A DNA stretch of 64,000 bases from NCBI GenBank assembly GCA_963768885.1, contig CAVYJN010000006.1:868001-932000 (forward strand), in the 5' to 3' direction. The position numbers and the translations under genes were made by a program. The notes under the pieces are model-generated. The model had not been told where the DNA came from. It worked only from the letters and a program-made list of their open reading frames with translations, and did no database searches. The stretch comes from DASRIA01 sp963768885 (GTDB lineage: Bacteria > Actinomycetota > Thermoleophilia > Solirubrobacterales > JBBDJG01). Shown piece after piece: positions 54,331 to 62,806 of the stretch (position 1 is its first letter; each line of letters opens with the position of its first letter).

Positions 54331-55915
54331 GCGATCGCTACGACGTGATCGTGATCGGCAGCGGCGCGGGCGGCGGCACGCTCGTGCGGCACCTCGCTCC
54401 GTCGGGCAAGCGCATCCTGCTGCTCGAGCGCGGCGACTGGCTCGCGCGCGAGCCGCAGAACTGGGACGTCGCACGACGTGTTCGTCGACAACCGCTACAT
54501 CTCGCCGGACACCTGGTACGACGCGGACACCGCGAAGGCGTTCCAGCCGCAGGTGCACTACTTCGTCGGCGGCGCGACCAAGCTCTACGGCGCGGCGCTG
54601 TACCGCCTGCGCGAGAAGGACTTCGGCGAGCTGCGCCACCACGACGGCATCTCGCCCGCGTGGCCGATCGGCTACGACGAGATGGAGCCGTACTACACGC
54701 TCGGCCGAGCAGCTCTACCAGGTGCACGGCGCGCGCGGCGAGGACCCGACCGAGCCGCCCGCGAGCGCTCCCTACCCGTTCCCGGCGGTCTCGCACGAGC
54801 CGCGCATCCAGCAGCTCGCCGACGACCTCGCCGCCGCCGGGCCACCAGCCCTTCCACGCCCCCTGCGGCGTGATGCTGAACGAGGCCGAACATGCCGTAC
54901 AGCAACTGCGTGCGCTGCGCGACCTGCGACGGCTTCCCGTGCCTCGTGCACGCCAAGTCGGACGCCGAGGTGCTCGGGGTGCGGCCCGCGCTCGAGCACT
55001 CGAACGTGACGCTGCTGACGAACGCGCGGGCGCTGGCGCTGCGGACCAACCCGGCCGGCACGGCGGTGACGGAGGTCGAGGTGGAGCGCGAGGGCGAGCG
55101 CGAGACCTATGCGGCCGACATCGTGGTGGTGTCGTGCGGCGCGGCGAACTCGGCCAAGCTGCTGCTCGCGTCGGCCAACGACAGGCACCCGCAGGGCCTG
55201 TCCAACGGGTCCGACCAGCTCGGGCGCAACTACACCTTCCACAACAGCCAGGCGGTGCTCGCGCTCTCGAAGGAAGAGAACCCGACCGTCTTCCAGAAGA
55301 CCCTCGGGCTGAACGACTTCTACTTCGGCAGCGACGACTTCGAGTACCCGCTCGGCAACATCCAGATGGTCGGCAAGTCCCAGGCCGACATGTACCGCGG
55401 CGAGAAGCCGCTCGAGACCAAGCTCGCGCCGCAGCGCACGCTCGAGAGCATGGCCCGCCACGCGGTCGACTTCTGGCTCTCCACGGAGGACCTTCCGCGA
55501 CCGGAGAACCGCGTCACGCTCGACCGGGACGGAAACGTGCGGCTCAGCTACACGCCGACCAACGAGGAGCCCAAGAAGCGCCTGTACGACGAGCTCAAGG
55601 GGCTGCTCAAGCACGCCGGGATGCACCCCGACCACCTGATCCCGCGGCACGCTCTACCTCAAGACCGACATCCCGGTCGCGGGCGTGGCGCACCAGGCCG
55701 GCACCTGCCGCTTCGGCGCCGACCCCGCCACGTCCGTGCTCGACACCGACTGCCGCGCCCACGAGGTGGACAACCTGTACGTCGTCGACACGAGCTTCTT
55801 CCCGAGCATCGGCGCGGTCAACCCGGCGCTCACCGCGATGGCCAACGCGCTGCGCGTCGGCGACCACCTGCTCGAGCGCATGGGCGTCCCGCGGGGGGAA
55901 GCGAGCCCGGCATGA
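54327..55915 (+). CDS. GMC-family FAD oxidoreductase (five frameshifts)
   Basis: The FAD loop YDVIVIGSGAGGGTLVRHLA begins the protein. HYFVGGATKLYGAALYRLRE marks the flavin-linked region. The middle has a Cys-rich stretch, NCVRCATCDGFPCLVHAKSD. The C-terminus has AGTCRFGADPATSVLD and the GMC end FPSIGAVNPALTAMANALR. Extra bases near 54473, 54711, 54843, 54889 and 55650 split it; corrected length is 527 residues. The substrate is probably a sugar or alcohol. It lies between GH15 and NDH-2 with overlapping ends. Confidence 0.88.
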
Positions 55916-57240
55916 GCGGCGCCGGTGAGCGGTCCCACGTGATCGTCATCGGCGGGGGCTTCGCGGGGCTCGGTTGCGCGCGCAAGCTCGCACGGCATCG
56001 CGACGTTCACGTCACGCTGCTCGACCGCAACAACTACCACCAGTTCCAGCCGCTGCTCTACCAGGTCGCGACCTCCCAGCTGGGGTCGAGCAACATCGCG
56101 ATGTCGCTGCGAAAGATCTTCCGCCGGCATCCCAACGTCGACATAAAGATGGCCGAGGTCGAGTCGATCGACCCGCAGACCCGCACCGTGACCGCCGCCG
56201 GCGGGGACACGTGGACGGGCGATGCCGTGGTGCTGGCGGCCGGCTCGCAGCCCAACTTCTTCGGCACGCCGGGCGCGGAGCGCAACTCGTTTCCCCTGTA
56301 CTCGCTGAACGACGCCCAGCGGCTGCGGTCGCGCATCATCGCCGTGTTCGAGGACGCCGATCGCGACCCCTCGCTGATCGATCGCGGGGCGCTCAACTTC
56401 GTCGTCGTCGGGGGCGGCCCGACGGGCGTCGAGACGGCCGGGGCGCTGGCCGACATGATCAGCCAGACGATGACCGTCGAGTACAGGGACCTCGCGGTCA
56501 CGTCGGCGCGCGTGCACATCGTGGACCTCGGCCACACGCTGCTGGGGCCGTTCTCGGAGCGCGCACACGACTACGCGTCGAAGGTCCTGCAGCGCAAGGG
56601 GGTCGTGCTGCACCTCGACACGAAGGTGACCGAGGTCGCTCCCGGCCACGTGACCCTGGGGGACGGGAGCGAGATCCGCACGCGGTGCGTCGTCTGGGGC
56701 GGCGGCATCATGGCCCCGCCCGTCGCCGCCGCGGCCGGGGCGGCGCAGGGCCGCGGCGGCCGCATCGACGTGCGACCCGAGCTGACGGTGCCGGGCTGCA
56801 CGCGCGTCTATGCGGTGGGTGACGTCGCGAACATCCCCGGCCCGGACGGAGAGCCTCTGCCGCAGCTCGGCTCCGTGGCCCTCCAGAGCGGGGTGTGGGC
56901 CGCGCAGAACCTGCGCGCGGAGTTCGCGGGCCGGCCCCCGAAGCCGTTCCATTACAAGGACAAGGGCATCATGGCGATGATCGGCCGCGGCTCGGCGATC
57001 GCCGCGATGGGCAGGCGCCGGAGGGAGGTGCACGGCCCGATCGCGTTCGCGGCGTGGCTCGGCGTCCATCTGCTGCTGATGACGGGCGCCCGCGCACGGG
57101 TGCGGTCCGTGGTCGACTGGGTCTTCGTCAACGTCTCGCGCACCCGCGGGCCCCAGGTGCTCGACCGCGCCGGCGCCGCGGAGATCGACTGGAGCGACGA
57201 CCGCTCCGCCGAGCCGGCCGGCACTCCCGCCCCGGGCTAG
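55912..57240 (+). CDS. ndh: Type II NADH dehydrogenase (NDH-2)
   Basis: This single-subunit, non-proton-pumping NADH:quinone reductase has 442 residues and is intact. The FAD loop is VIVIGGGFAGLGCARKLA, then NNYHQFQPLLYQVATSQL. The NADH loop is FVVVGGGPTGVETAGALADM, and the flavin-binding VYAVGDVANIPG precedes the quinone-side QLGSVALQSGVWAAQNL. A C-terminal amphipathic membrane-binding region contains AFAAWLGVHLLLM. ATG 55912 overlaps the GMC stop. It would feed quinol to the cytochrome bd encoded 2 nt downstream. Confidence 0.94.
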   Translation: MSGAGERSHVIVIGGGFAGLGCARKLARHRDVHVTLLDRNNYHQFQPLLYQVATSQLGSSNIAMSLRKIFRRHPNVDIKMAEVESIDPQTRTVTAAGGDTWTGDAVVLAAGSQPNFFGTPGAERNSFPLYSLNDAQRLRSRIIAVFEDADRDPSLIDRGALNFVVVGGGPTGVETAGALADMISQTMTVEYRDLAVTSARVHIVDLGHTLLGPFSERAHDYASKVLQRKGVVLHLDTKVTEVAPGHVTLGDGSEIRTRCVVWGGGIMAPPVAAAAGAAQGRGGRIDVRPELTVPGCTRVYAVGDVANIPGPDGEPLPQLGSVALQSGVWAAQNLRAEFAGRPPKPFHYKDKGIMAMIGRGSAIAAMGRRRREVHGPIAFAAWLGVHLLLMTGARARVRSVVDWVFVNVSRTRGPQVLDRAGAAEIDWSDDRSAEPAGTPAPG

Positions 57241-57242
57241 CC

Positions 57243-58625
57243 ATGGACCTGAGCCTCCCGCTGGCGGCGGAGCTCCTGCAGGCGCGCACCCAGATGGCGC
57301 TCACGCTCGGGTTCCACATCGTGCTGGCGTCGATGGGCGTCGCCTTCCCGGCGATGATGCTGATCGCGAACTACCGGGGCCTGCGCAAGAACGACCCCGT
57401 CGCGCTGCGGCTCGCGGAACGATGGTCGAAGGTGGCGGCCGTGACGTTCGCCGTGGGGGCCGTCACGGGGACCGTGCTGTCGTTCGAGTTCGGCCTCCTG
57501 TGGCCGGAGTTCATGGACCGCTTCGGCGAGGTGTTCGGCGTGCTGTTCGCGATCGAGGGCATCTTCTTCTTCCTCGAGGCGATCTTCATCGCGATCTACA
57601 TCTTCGGCTGGAAGCGCCTGTCCGGCTGGGCGCACTTCTGGACCGGCGTGCCGATCGTGATCTGCGGGATCGGGGGCGCATTCTCGGTCGTGGCCGTCAA
57701 CTCGTGGATGAACCAGCCCCAGGGATACACGCTCGACGGCGCCGGGAACGTGACGGACGTCGATCCCCTGAAGGTGATCTTCAACAACGCGGTCTCCTAC
57801 GAGGTCCCGCACATGATCCTCGCCGCGTACCTGGTCACGGGCTTCCTGGTCGCGTCCGTCTACGCGGTGGGGATGCTGCGCGGGCGGCGGGACCGCCACC
57901 ACCGGCTCGGCCTGCTGATCCCGCTCACCGTCGCCGCGATCGCGACCCCGATCCAGTTCGCCGTGGGCGACACCGCGGCGCGGGCGATCGCCGAGGACCA
58001 GCCGATCAAGTTCGCAGCGATGGAATGCGTGCAGACGACCTCGACGGACGTGACCGAGTACATCTACGGGCGCTGCACGTCGGACGGCGTGAAGGGCGGC
58101 ATCGGCATCCCGGGCCTCGACTCGTTCCTGGTCGGCTGGAGCACCGACACGGAGGTGACCGGGCTGGACACCGTTCCGCCCGACGACCGACCACCCGCGA
58201 ACACGATGCTGCACTGGGCGTTCGACACGATGGTCGGGATCTGCTCGGTCCTGATTCTGCTGGGGCTGTGGCTCGGGATCGCGTGGTGGCGCAGGCGGGA
58301 CATCCCGAAGACGCCGTGGTTCCTGCGCGCCGTCGCGGTGTCCGGCGTGGCGTCGATCGTCGCGCTCGAGTGCGGCTGGATCGTGACCGAGGTCGGCCGC
58401 CAGCCCTGGATCGTCTACGAGGTGATGCGCACCGAGGACGCCGTCACGGACGCGAGCGGGGTCTCGCTCACGCTCGCGGCGATCGTGGCCCTCTACACGG
58501 TGCTCGGGATCGCGACCGTGCTGGTGCTGCGCGCGATGTCGCGACGCTGGCGGGAGGAGGCCGAGGCCGTCGAGGCCGACCTTCCCTACGGACCGCGGCC
58601 GACCGTCCCGGAGGCCTCCAGTTGA
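57243..58625 (+). CDS. cydA: Cytochrome bd ubiquinol/menaquinol oxidase subunit I
   Basis: CydA carries hemes b558, b595 and d. It has 460 residues and nine membrane helices. The N-terminal QMALTLGFHIVLAS has the heme His near residue 25. SFEFGLLWPEFMDRFGEVFG, FAIEGIFFFLEAIFIAIYIF and SWMNQPQGY follow, and GRQPWIVYEVMRTEDAVT marks the conserved GRQPW motif after the quinol loop. It is intact. The ATG lies 2 nt after the NDH-2 stop, and its end overlaps cydB by 4 nt. Confidence 0.96.
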   Translation: MDLSLPLAAELLQARTQMALTLGFHIVLASMGVAFPAMMLIANYRGLRKNDPVALRLAERWSKVAAVTFAVGAVTGTVLSFEFGLLWPEFMDRFGEVFGVLFAIEGIFFFLEAIFIAIYIFGWKRLSGWAHFWTGVPIVICGIGGAFSVVAVNSWMNQPQGYTLDGAGNVTDVDPLKVIFNNAVSYEVPHMILAAYLVTGFLVASVYAVGMLRGRRDRHHRLGLLIPLTVAAIATPIQFAVGDTAARAIAEDQPIKFAAMECVQTTSTDVTEYIYGRCTSDGVKGGIGIPGLDSFLVGWSTDTEVTGLDTVPPDDRPPANTMLHWAFDTMVGICSVLILLGLWLGIAWWRRRDIPKTPWFLRAVAVSGVASIVALECGWIVTEVGRQPWIVYEVMRTEDAVTDASGVSLTLAAIVALYTVLGIATVLVLRAMSRRWREEAEAVEADLPYGPRPTVPEASS

Positions 58626-59657
58626 GCAAGGCCGACGCCGTCGCGGCTGTCCTCTGGACCGGTGTGACCCTCTACGCCGTGTTCGGGGGCGCCGACTTCG
58701 GCGCCGGGCTCTGGGCGCTGCTCGCGGGCGGCGGCGAGCGCGGGCGCAGGCCGCGCGCCCTGATCGACTGGGCGATCGGCCCGGTCTGGGAGGCGAACCA
58801 CGTCTGGCTGATCTTCGTGCTGGTGGTGCTGTGGACGGCGTTTCCGGACGCGTTCGCCTCGATCTTCTCCACGCTGTTCATCCCGCTCAGCCTCGCGGCA
58901 CTCGGGATCGTGCTGCGCGGCGCCGGCTTCGCCTTCCACGGAGTCGCGGCCCGCGAAGGGGGGAGGCGCGTGGCCGAGGCGCTGTTCGGCCTCTCGTCGA
59001 TCCTCACGCCGTTCTTCATGGGAACCGTGGTCGGCGCGATCGCGTCGGGCCGCGTGCCCGTCGGCAACGCAACGGGCGACGCCGTCACGAGCTGGCTGAA
59101 CCCGTTGTCGCTGCTCGTGGGGACGCTGTTCGTGGCCACCAGCGCTTACCTGGCCGCGGTGTTCCTGATCAGCGATGCCCGGCGCCTCGGTGACGATGGG
59201 CTCGAGCGCTACTTCAGGGCCCGCGCGCTCGCCGTGGCGGTGGTGGCCGGCGCGGTCGCGATCGCGGGCATCTTCGTGCTGCGCGACGACGCGCGCTACG
59301 TCTACGACCGGCTCGTCGACCAGGGCCTGCCGCTCGTGATCCTTTCCGTGGTGTGCGGCGTCGGCGCGCTCGTGCTGATCGCCCGCGGCGCGCGGCGCGG
59401 CGCCCGCGAGCTGGCCGTCGGCGCGGTCGTGGCGGTGGTCTGGGGCTGGGGCATGGCGCAGTTCCCGTACCTGCTGCCCGAGCAGCTCACGATCTCCGAG
59501 GCCGCGGCTCCCGAGCGCGACCCTCACGGCGGTGCTGATCGTGTTCGGCGTCGCGGTGGTGCTGGTGCTCCCCGCGCTCGCGTTTCTGTACACGCTCACG
59601 CAGCGCAGCATGCTCGAGGGCGAGTACGAGCGGCCCGAGCCGGCCGGCGGCGGCTGA
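58622..59657 (+). CDS. cydB: Cytochrome bd oxidase subunit II (one frameshift)
   Basis: CydB has about 344 residues when one extra base near 59512 is removed. The start is TTG 58622 inside the cydA stop. Blocks are LYAVFGGADFGAGLWALLAG, IGPVWEANHVWLIFVLVVLW, FPDAFASIFSTLFIPL and WGWGMAQFPYLLPEQLTISE. After the frame change the protein ends with a membrane helix and SMLEGEYERPEP, and a TGA at 59655-59657. That stop shares one base with the next ATG. Unshifted, the frame runs into the cyclase gene. Confidence 0.93.
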
Positions 59658-60571
59658 TGCGCGAGAGCGAGTTCCGCGCGCTGTTCGCCGAGGTGTCCAA
59701 CTGGGGCCGCTGGAGCGAGCGGCCCGAGCGCGGGGCGCTCAACCATCTCACCCCGGAATGCGTGGTCGAGGCGGCGGCGTTGGTCCGCAGCGGAGTGACC
59801 GTGACCCTCAGCCTGCCGCTGGACACCGAGGACCGGATCGACAACCCGGAGCCGGCCGACCACCACATGACGATGCTGACCGACCAGGACATCGGATCGG
59901 GGAGCGTGCGCTTCACGAAGGACTACGTCGGGGTCGACTTCCACAACGAGGGCCACAGTCACATCGACGCCTTCTCGCACGTCGCCTACGAGGGCCGCTT
60001 CTACGACGGGAAGCCCGAGCGGATGGTGACCTCCGACGGCGCCGCGTCGGGGGCGATCGACGTCCTGCGCGACGGCCTCGTGGGGCGCGGCGTGCTGATC
60101 GACGTGCCGCGCCTGCGCGGGATCCCCTGGCTGGAGCCCGGCGAGCACGTGCGCACCGAGGACCTCGAGTCGGCCGAGCGCGAGCAGGGCGTGCGGGTGA
60201 AGCCCGGGGACATCCTGCTGGTGCGCACGGGGCACGCGCGCCGCCGCGAGGAGCTGCCGCCGTGGGACACGCGCACGGCGAAGGCGGGGCTGCACCCGAC
60301 GACCGCATCGTTTCTCGCCGAGCGGCGCGTCGCGGCGCTCGGGTCCGACGGCAACAACGACACCGCCCCGAGCACCACCGAAGGGGTCGGCTTCCCGATC
60401 CACGTGCTCGCGATCAACGCGATGGGGGTCCACCTGCTCGACTACCTGCAGCTGGAGGGCCTCGCCCGGCAGTGCGAGGCGGAGCGGCGCTGGGAGTTCA
60501 TGTTCGCCGCGGCGCCGCTGCGCCTTCCGCACGGGACCGGGTCCCCGCTCAACCCGACCGCGATCTTCTGA
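59657..60571 (+). CDS. Cyclase-family metal hydrolase (kynurenine formamidase-like)
   Basis: The 304-residue protein belongs to the putative cyclase family (PF04199-like). The metal site is in VDFHNEGHSHIDAFSHVAYE, a variant of the HxGTHxDxPxH motif with Gly-His in place of Gly-Thr. VGRGVLIDVPRLRGIPWLEP and VKPGDILLVRTGHARRR are also typical. The C-terminus has GFPIHVLAINAMGVHLLDYL. The substrate is unknown. It is joined to cydB and to the DUF389 gene by 1-nt TGATG overlaps. Confidence 0.85.
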   Translation: MRESEFRALFAEVSNWGRWSERPERGALNHLTPECVVEAAALVRSGVTVTLSLPLDTEDRIDNPEPADHHMTMLTDQDIGSGSVRFTKDYVGVDFHNEGHSHIDAFSHVAYEGRFYDGKPERMVTSDGAASGAIDVLRDGLVGRGVLIDVPRLRGIPWLEPGEHVRTEDLESAEREQGVRVKPGDILLVRTGHARRREELPPWDTRTAKAGLHPTTASFLAERRVAALGSDGNNDTAPSTTEGVGFPIHVLAINAMGVHLLDYLQLEGLARQCEAERRWEFMFAAAPLRLPHGTGSPLNPTAIF

Positions 60572-61503
60572 TGTTCCATCTGCGTGCCTACGGTCCCTCG
60601 CGGGCGATGGCGGACGCAGGCGAGCAGCTCGAGCGAACCGGCATGGCACGTCACGTGGCGCTGGCCCCCGCGGTGCGCGAGGGTCACGCGATCCTCACCG
60701 CGGAGGTCAGCCCCGACTCCGCCGACGAGGTGCTCGACTTCATGCACGCGCGTCACGTGCTGCCCGACGACGTCGCGCTGGCGCGCGTCGAGGAGATCGG
60801 ACGACCGGCGCGGGCACCGGCCGGCGCCGGCCTGATCTGGGCCGACATCCTCGGGCAGGCGGGCATGCACGCCCGCCCGGTCGCGCGATTTCTCGTGTTC
60901 ATGGTGGTTGCGGGCGTGATCGCCGCCTACGGCGTGATCGAGGTCAACGCCATCCTGATCGTCGGCGCCATGGCGGTGAGCCCCGACATCCTGCCCGTCA
61001 CCGCTGCCTGCGTGGGCCTGGTGAGCCACAGGCGACGCCTCGCCGCACGCGCGATCGTCACGCTGCTGATCGGCCTGGGCGCGACCTGCGCGGCGGCGAT
61101 TGCGCTCACCGGCGTCCTCGACGTCCTCGACCTCCTCCCGTCGGGGTTCACGCTCAACGACTCGGCCCCGGCCCTCTCGGGACTGACGACCGTCAACGAG
61201 GCGACTGTCGGGGTCGCGCTGGCCGCCGGCGTCGCGGGGATGCTCGCGCTCGAGACACGCGCCAGCTCGGCCGTCGGGGTGGCGATCTCGATCACGACGA
61301 TCCCGGCCGCCGCCTACTTCGGCGTGGCGGTCGTCGTGGGCGAGATGGGCAAGGCGTGGGGCGCGCTCGCGGTCCTCGGCGTCAATGTGACCATGCTGCT
61401 GGCGGCGGGCACCGCGACCCTCGTTGTCCAGCGCCGGCTCGCGCAGCGAGACCGCGCCGCCTCACCCGATCCGGGGGAGGCACCGATCGGCTCGCTGCCA
61501 TAG
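60571..61503 (+). CDS. DUF389 family membrane protein
   Basis: The protein has 310 residues. An N-terminal soluble ferredoxin-like part (about 1-85) contains VLDFMHARHVLPDDVALARV. Five to six membrane helices follow, starting FLVFMVVAGVIAAYGVIEVN and the signature AILIVGAMAVSPDILPVTAA. This is the DUF389 (TIGR00341/TIGR00271) pattern. The function is unknown. It is the last gene of the tightly overlapped plus-strand run. Confidence 0.85.
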   Translation: MFHLRAYGPSRAMADAGEQLERTGMARHVALAPAVREGHAILTAEVSPDSADEVLDFMHARHVLPDDVALARVEEIGRPARAPAGAGLIWADILGQAGMHARPVARFLVFMVVAGVIAAYGVIEVNAILIVGAMAVSPDILPVTAACVGLVSHRRRLAARAIVTLLIGLGATCAAAIALTGVLDVLDLLPSGFTLNDSAPALSGLTTVNEATVGVALAAGVAGMLALETRASSAVGVAISITTIPAAAYFGVAVVVGEMGKAWGALAVLGVNVTMLLAAGTATLVVQRRLAQRDRAASPDPGEAPIGSLP

Positions 61504-61512
61504 GCTGACGGG

Positions 61513-61968
61513 ATGAGCGGCTCCTACGGCACCGACGTCCCGGGATTCCTCTCGGAGCCGACCACTCCGCAACCCGCCGAGGACGACCACTACATGGGTC
61601 GCGTGGGCTGGGTCACGTTCGCCTCCGTGATGCTCGTGATCACCGGGTTCGTGAACGTGATGTACGGGTTCGCCGCCGTCGGCGACGCGAATTTCTACGC
61701 GGACGACGCGCGGTTCATAATCGGCGACCTGAACACGTGGGGATGGGTCCACGTCGGGCTCGGCAGCCTTGCGCTGATCGCCGCGTTCCTGATCGTCTGG
61801 GGCAGCGAGCCGGGGCGCTGGATGGGAATCTTCGTCGCGGGGCTGAACGCGATCACCCAGATCCTCTTCATCGACTCGTACCCGTTCCTCGCGCTGTCGG
61901 TCTTCGCACTCGACATCCTGGTCGTGTTCGGCCTGGCCGCCCACGGAGGCCGGCGGCTCGACCTCTGA
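61513..61968 (+). CDS. DUF7144-type membrane protein, second copy
   Basis: The protein has 151 residues and four membrane helices: GWVTFASVMLVITGFVNVMY, TWGWVHVGLGSLALIAAFLI, GIFVAGLNAITQILFI and FLALSVFALDILVVFGLAAH. It aligns along its whole length with the protein at 38084-38473 but has a longer N-terminal tail of about 27 residues. It starts 9 nt after the DUF389 gene. The function is unknown. Confidence 0.82.
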   Translation: MSGSYGTDVPGFLSEPTTPQPAEDDHYMGRVGWVTFASVMLVITGFVNVMYGFAAVGDANFYADDARFIIGDLNTWGWVHVGLGSLALIAAFLIVWGSEPGRWMGIFVAGLNAITQILFIDSYPFLALSVFALDILVVFGLAAHGGRRLDL

Positions 61969-61983
61969 TCCGGCTGGCTCCGC

Positions 61984-62796
61984 TCAGCCCGCCGAGCGCG
62001 CGCAGCGGAACCCGGTGTTCCCGGTCGAGGAGTCGGGTGTGAGTGCGTTGCGCGCGGACACGCGGTAGCGCCGGCAGTAGGACGCGTGACACAGGTACGA
62101 GCCTCCCCGCGTGACGCGGTGCGTCCGGAGCTCCGGGCCGAACCGGTCGGCGCACCACTCCCACACGTTCCCCGTCGCGTTGTGCAGGCCGTATCCGTTC
62201 GGCGCGAAGGAGTCCACGGGGCACGTCCCGTAGAAGCCGTCGGCGACCGTGTTCTCCGCCGGGAACGTGCCCTGCCAGACGTTCATCCGGTGCTCGCCCC
62301 CGGGCTCGAGGTCCTCGCCCCAGGGGAAGGGCTGTCCCTCGAGGCCGCCGCGCGCGGCGTACTCCCACTCGGCTTCCGTCGGCAGTCGCGCGCCGTCCCA
62401 CTCGCAATAGGCGCGCGCGTCGTTCCAGGTGACGTGCAGGACCGGGTGCCCGGGCCGTCCGGCGAGGTCCGAGTGAGGCCCCTCGGGATGGCGCCAGTCC
62501 GCCCCCTCGACCTGCCGCCACCAGGGCGCCTGGGCAACGGCGCGCGTGGGGGGGAAGTCGTCGGGCAGCAGGCCCGCGAACACGAACGACCAGCCGAAGC
62601 GCTCGGCCTCGGTCTCGTGGCCCGCCTCCGCGGCGAAGCGCGCGAAGTCCGCGTTGCTGACGGCGCACGCACCGATCCAGAACGGCTCGACCCGCACGCG
62701 CCGCACCGGGCCCTCGCCGTCGCCCGGGTACGCCCAGTGGTCCTCGCTCCCCATCAGGAACTGACCGCCCTCGATCAGGATCATGCCGGGGATCAT
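61984..62796 (-). CDS. Formylglycine-generating enzyme (sulfatase-modifying)
   Basis: The 270-residue protein has the FGE-sulfatase fold. It starts MIPGMILIEGGQFLMGSEDH; WRHPEGPHSDLAGRPGHPVL and YCEWDGARLPTEAEWEYAAR follow, then GNVWEWCADRF. The C-terminus carries RGGSYLCHASYCRRYRV, with the two active-site cysteines (about 236 and 241) that bind copper in true formylglycine-generating enzymes. This separates it from ergothioneine-type EgtB and other relatives. It would convert the sulfatase Cys to formylglycine. Starts at 62808 and 62784 are also possible; the promoter overlaps the divergent gene. Confidence 0.9.
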   Translation of the reverse strand: MIPGMILIEGGQFLMGSEDHWAYPGDGEGPVRRVRVEPFWIGACAVSNADFARFAAEAGHETEAERFGWSFVFAGLLPDDFPPTRAVAQAPWWRQVEGADWRHPEGPHSDLAGRPGHPVLHVTWNDARAYCEWDGARLPTEAEWEYAARGGLEGQPFPWGEDLEPGGEHRMNVWQGTFPAENTVADGFYGTCPVDSFAPNGYGLHNATGNVWEWCADRFGPELRTHRVTRGGSYLCHASYCRRYRVSARNALTPDSSTGNTGFRCARSAG

Positions 62797-62806
62797 GCCA
62801 CCTGAC

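Noticed and set aside
48523..55915. Programmed +1 frameshifting in many genes
   Set aside because: There are too many sites in unrelated enzymes, without a shared slippery sequence or a rare or stop codon at the shift. Sequence error is simpler.
26000..56000. Recent horizontally acquired island
   Set aside because: GC content and codon choice look the same as in the dcw cluster, and there are no tRNA genes, integrases, transposases or flanking repeats.
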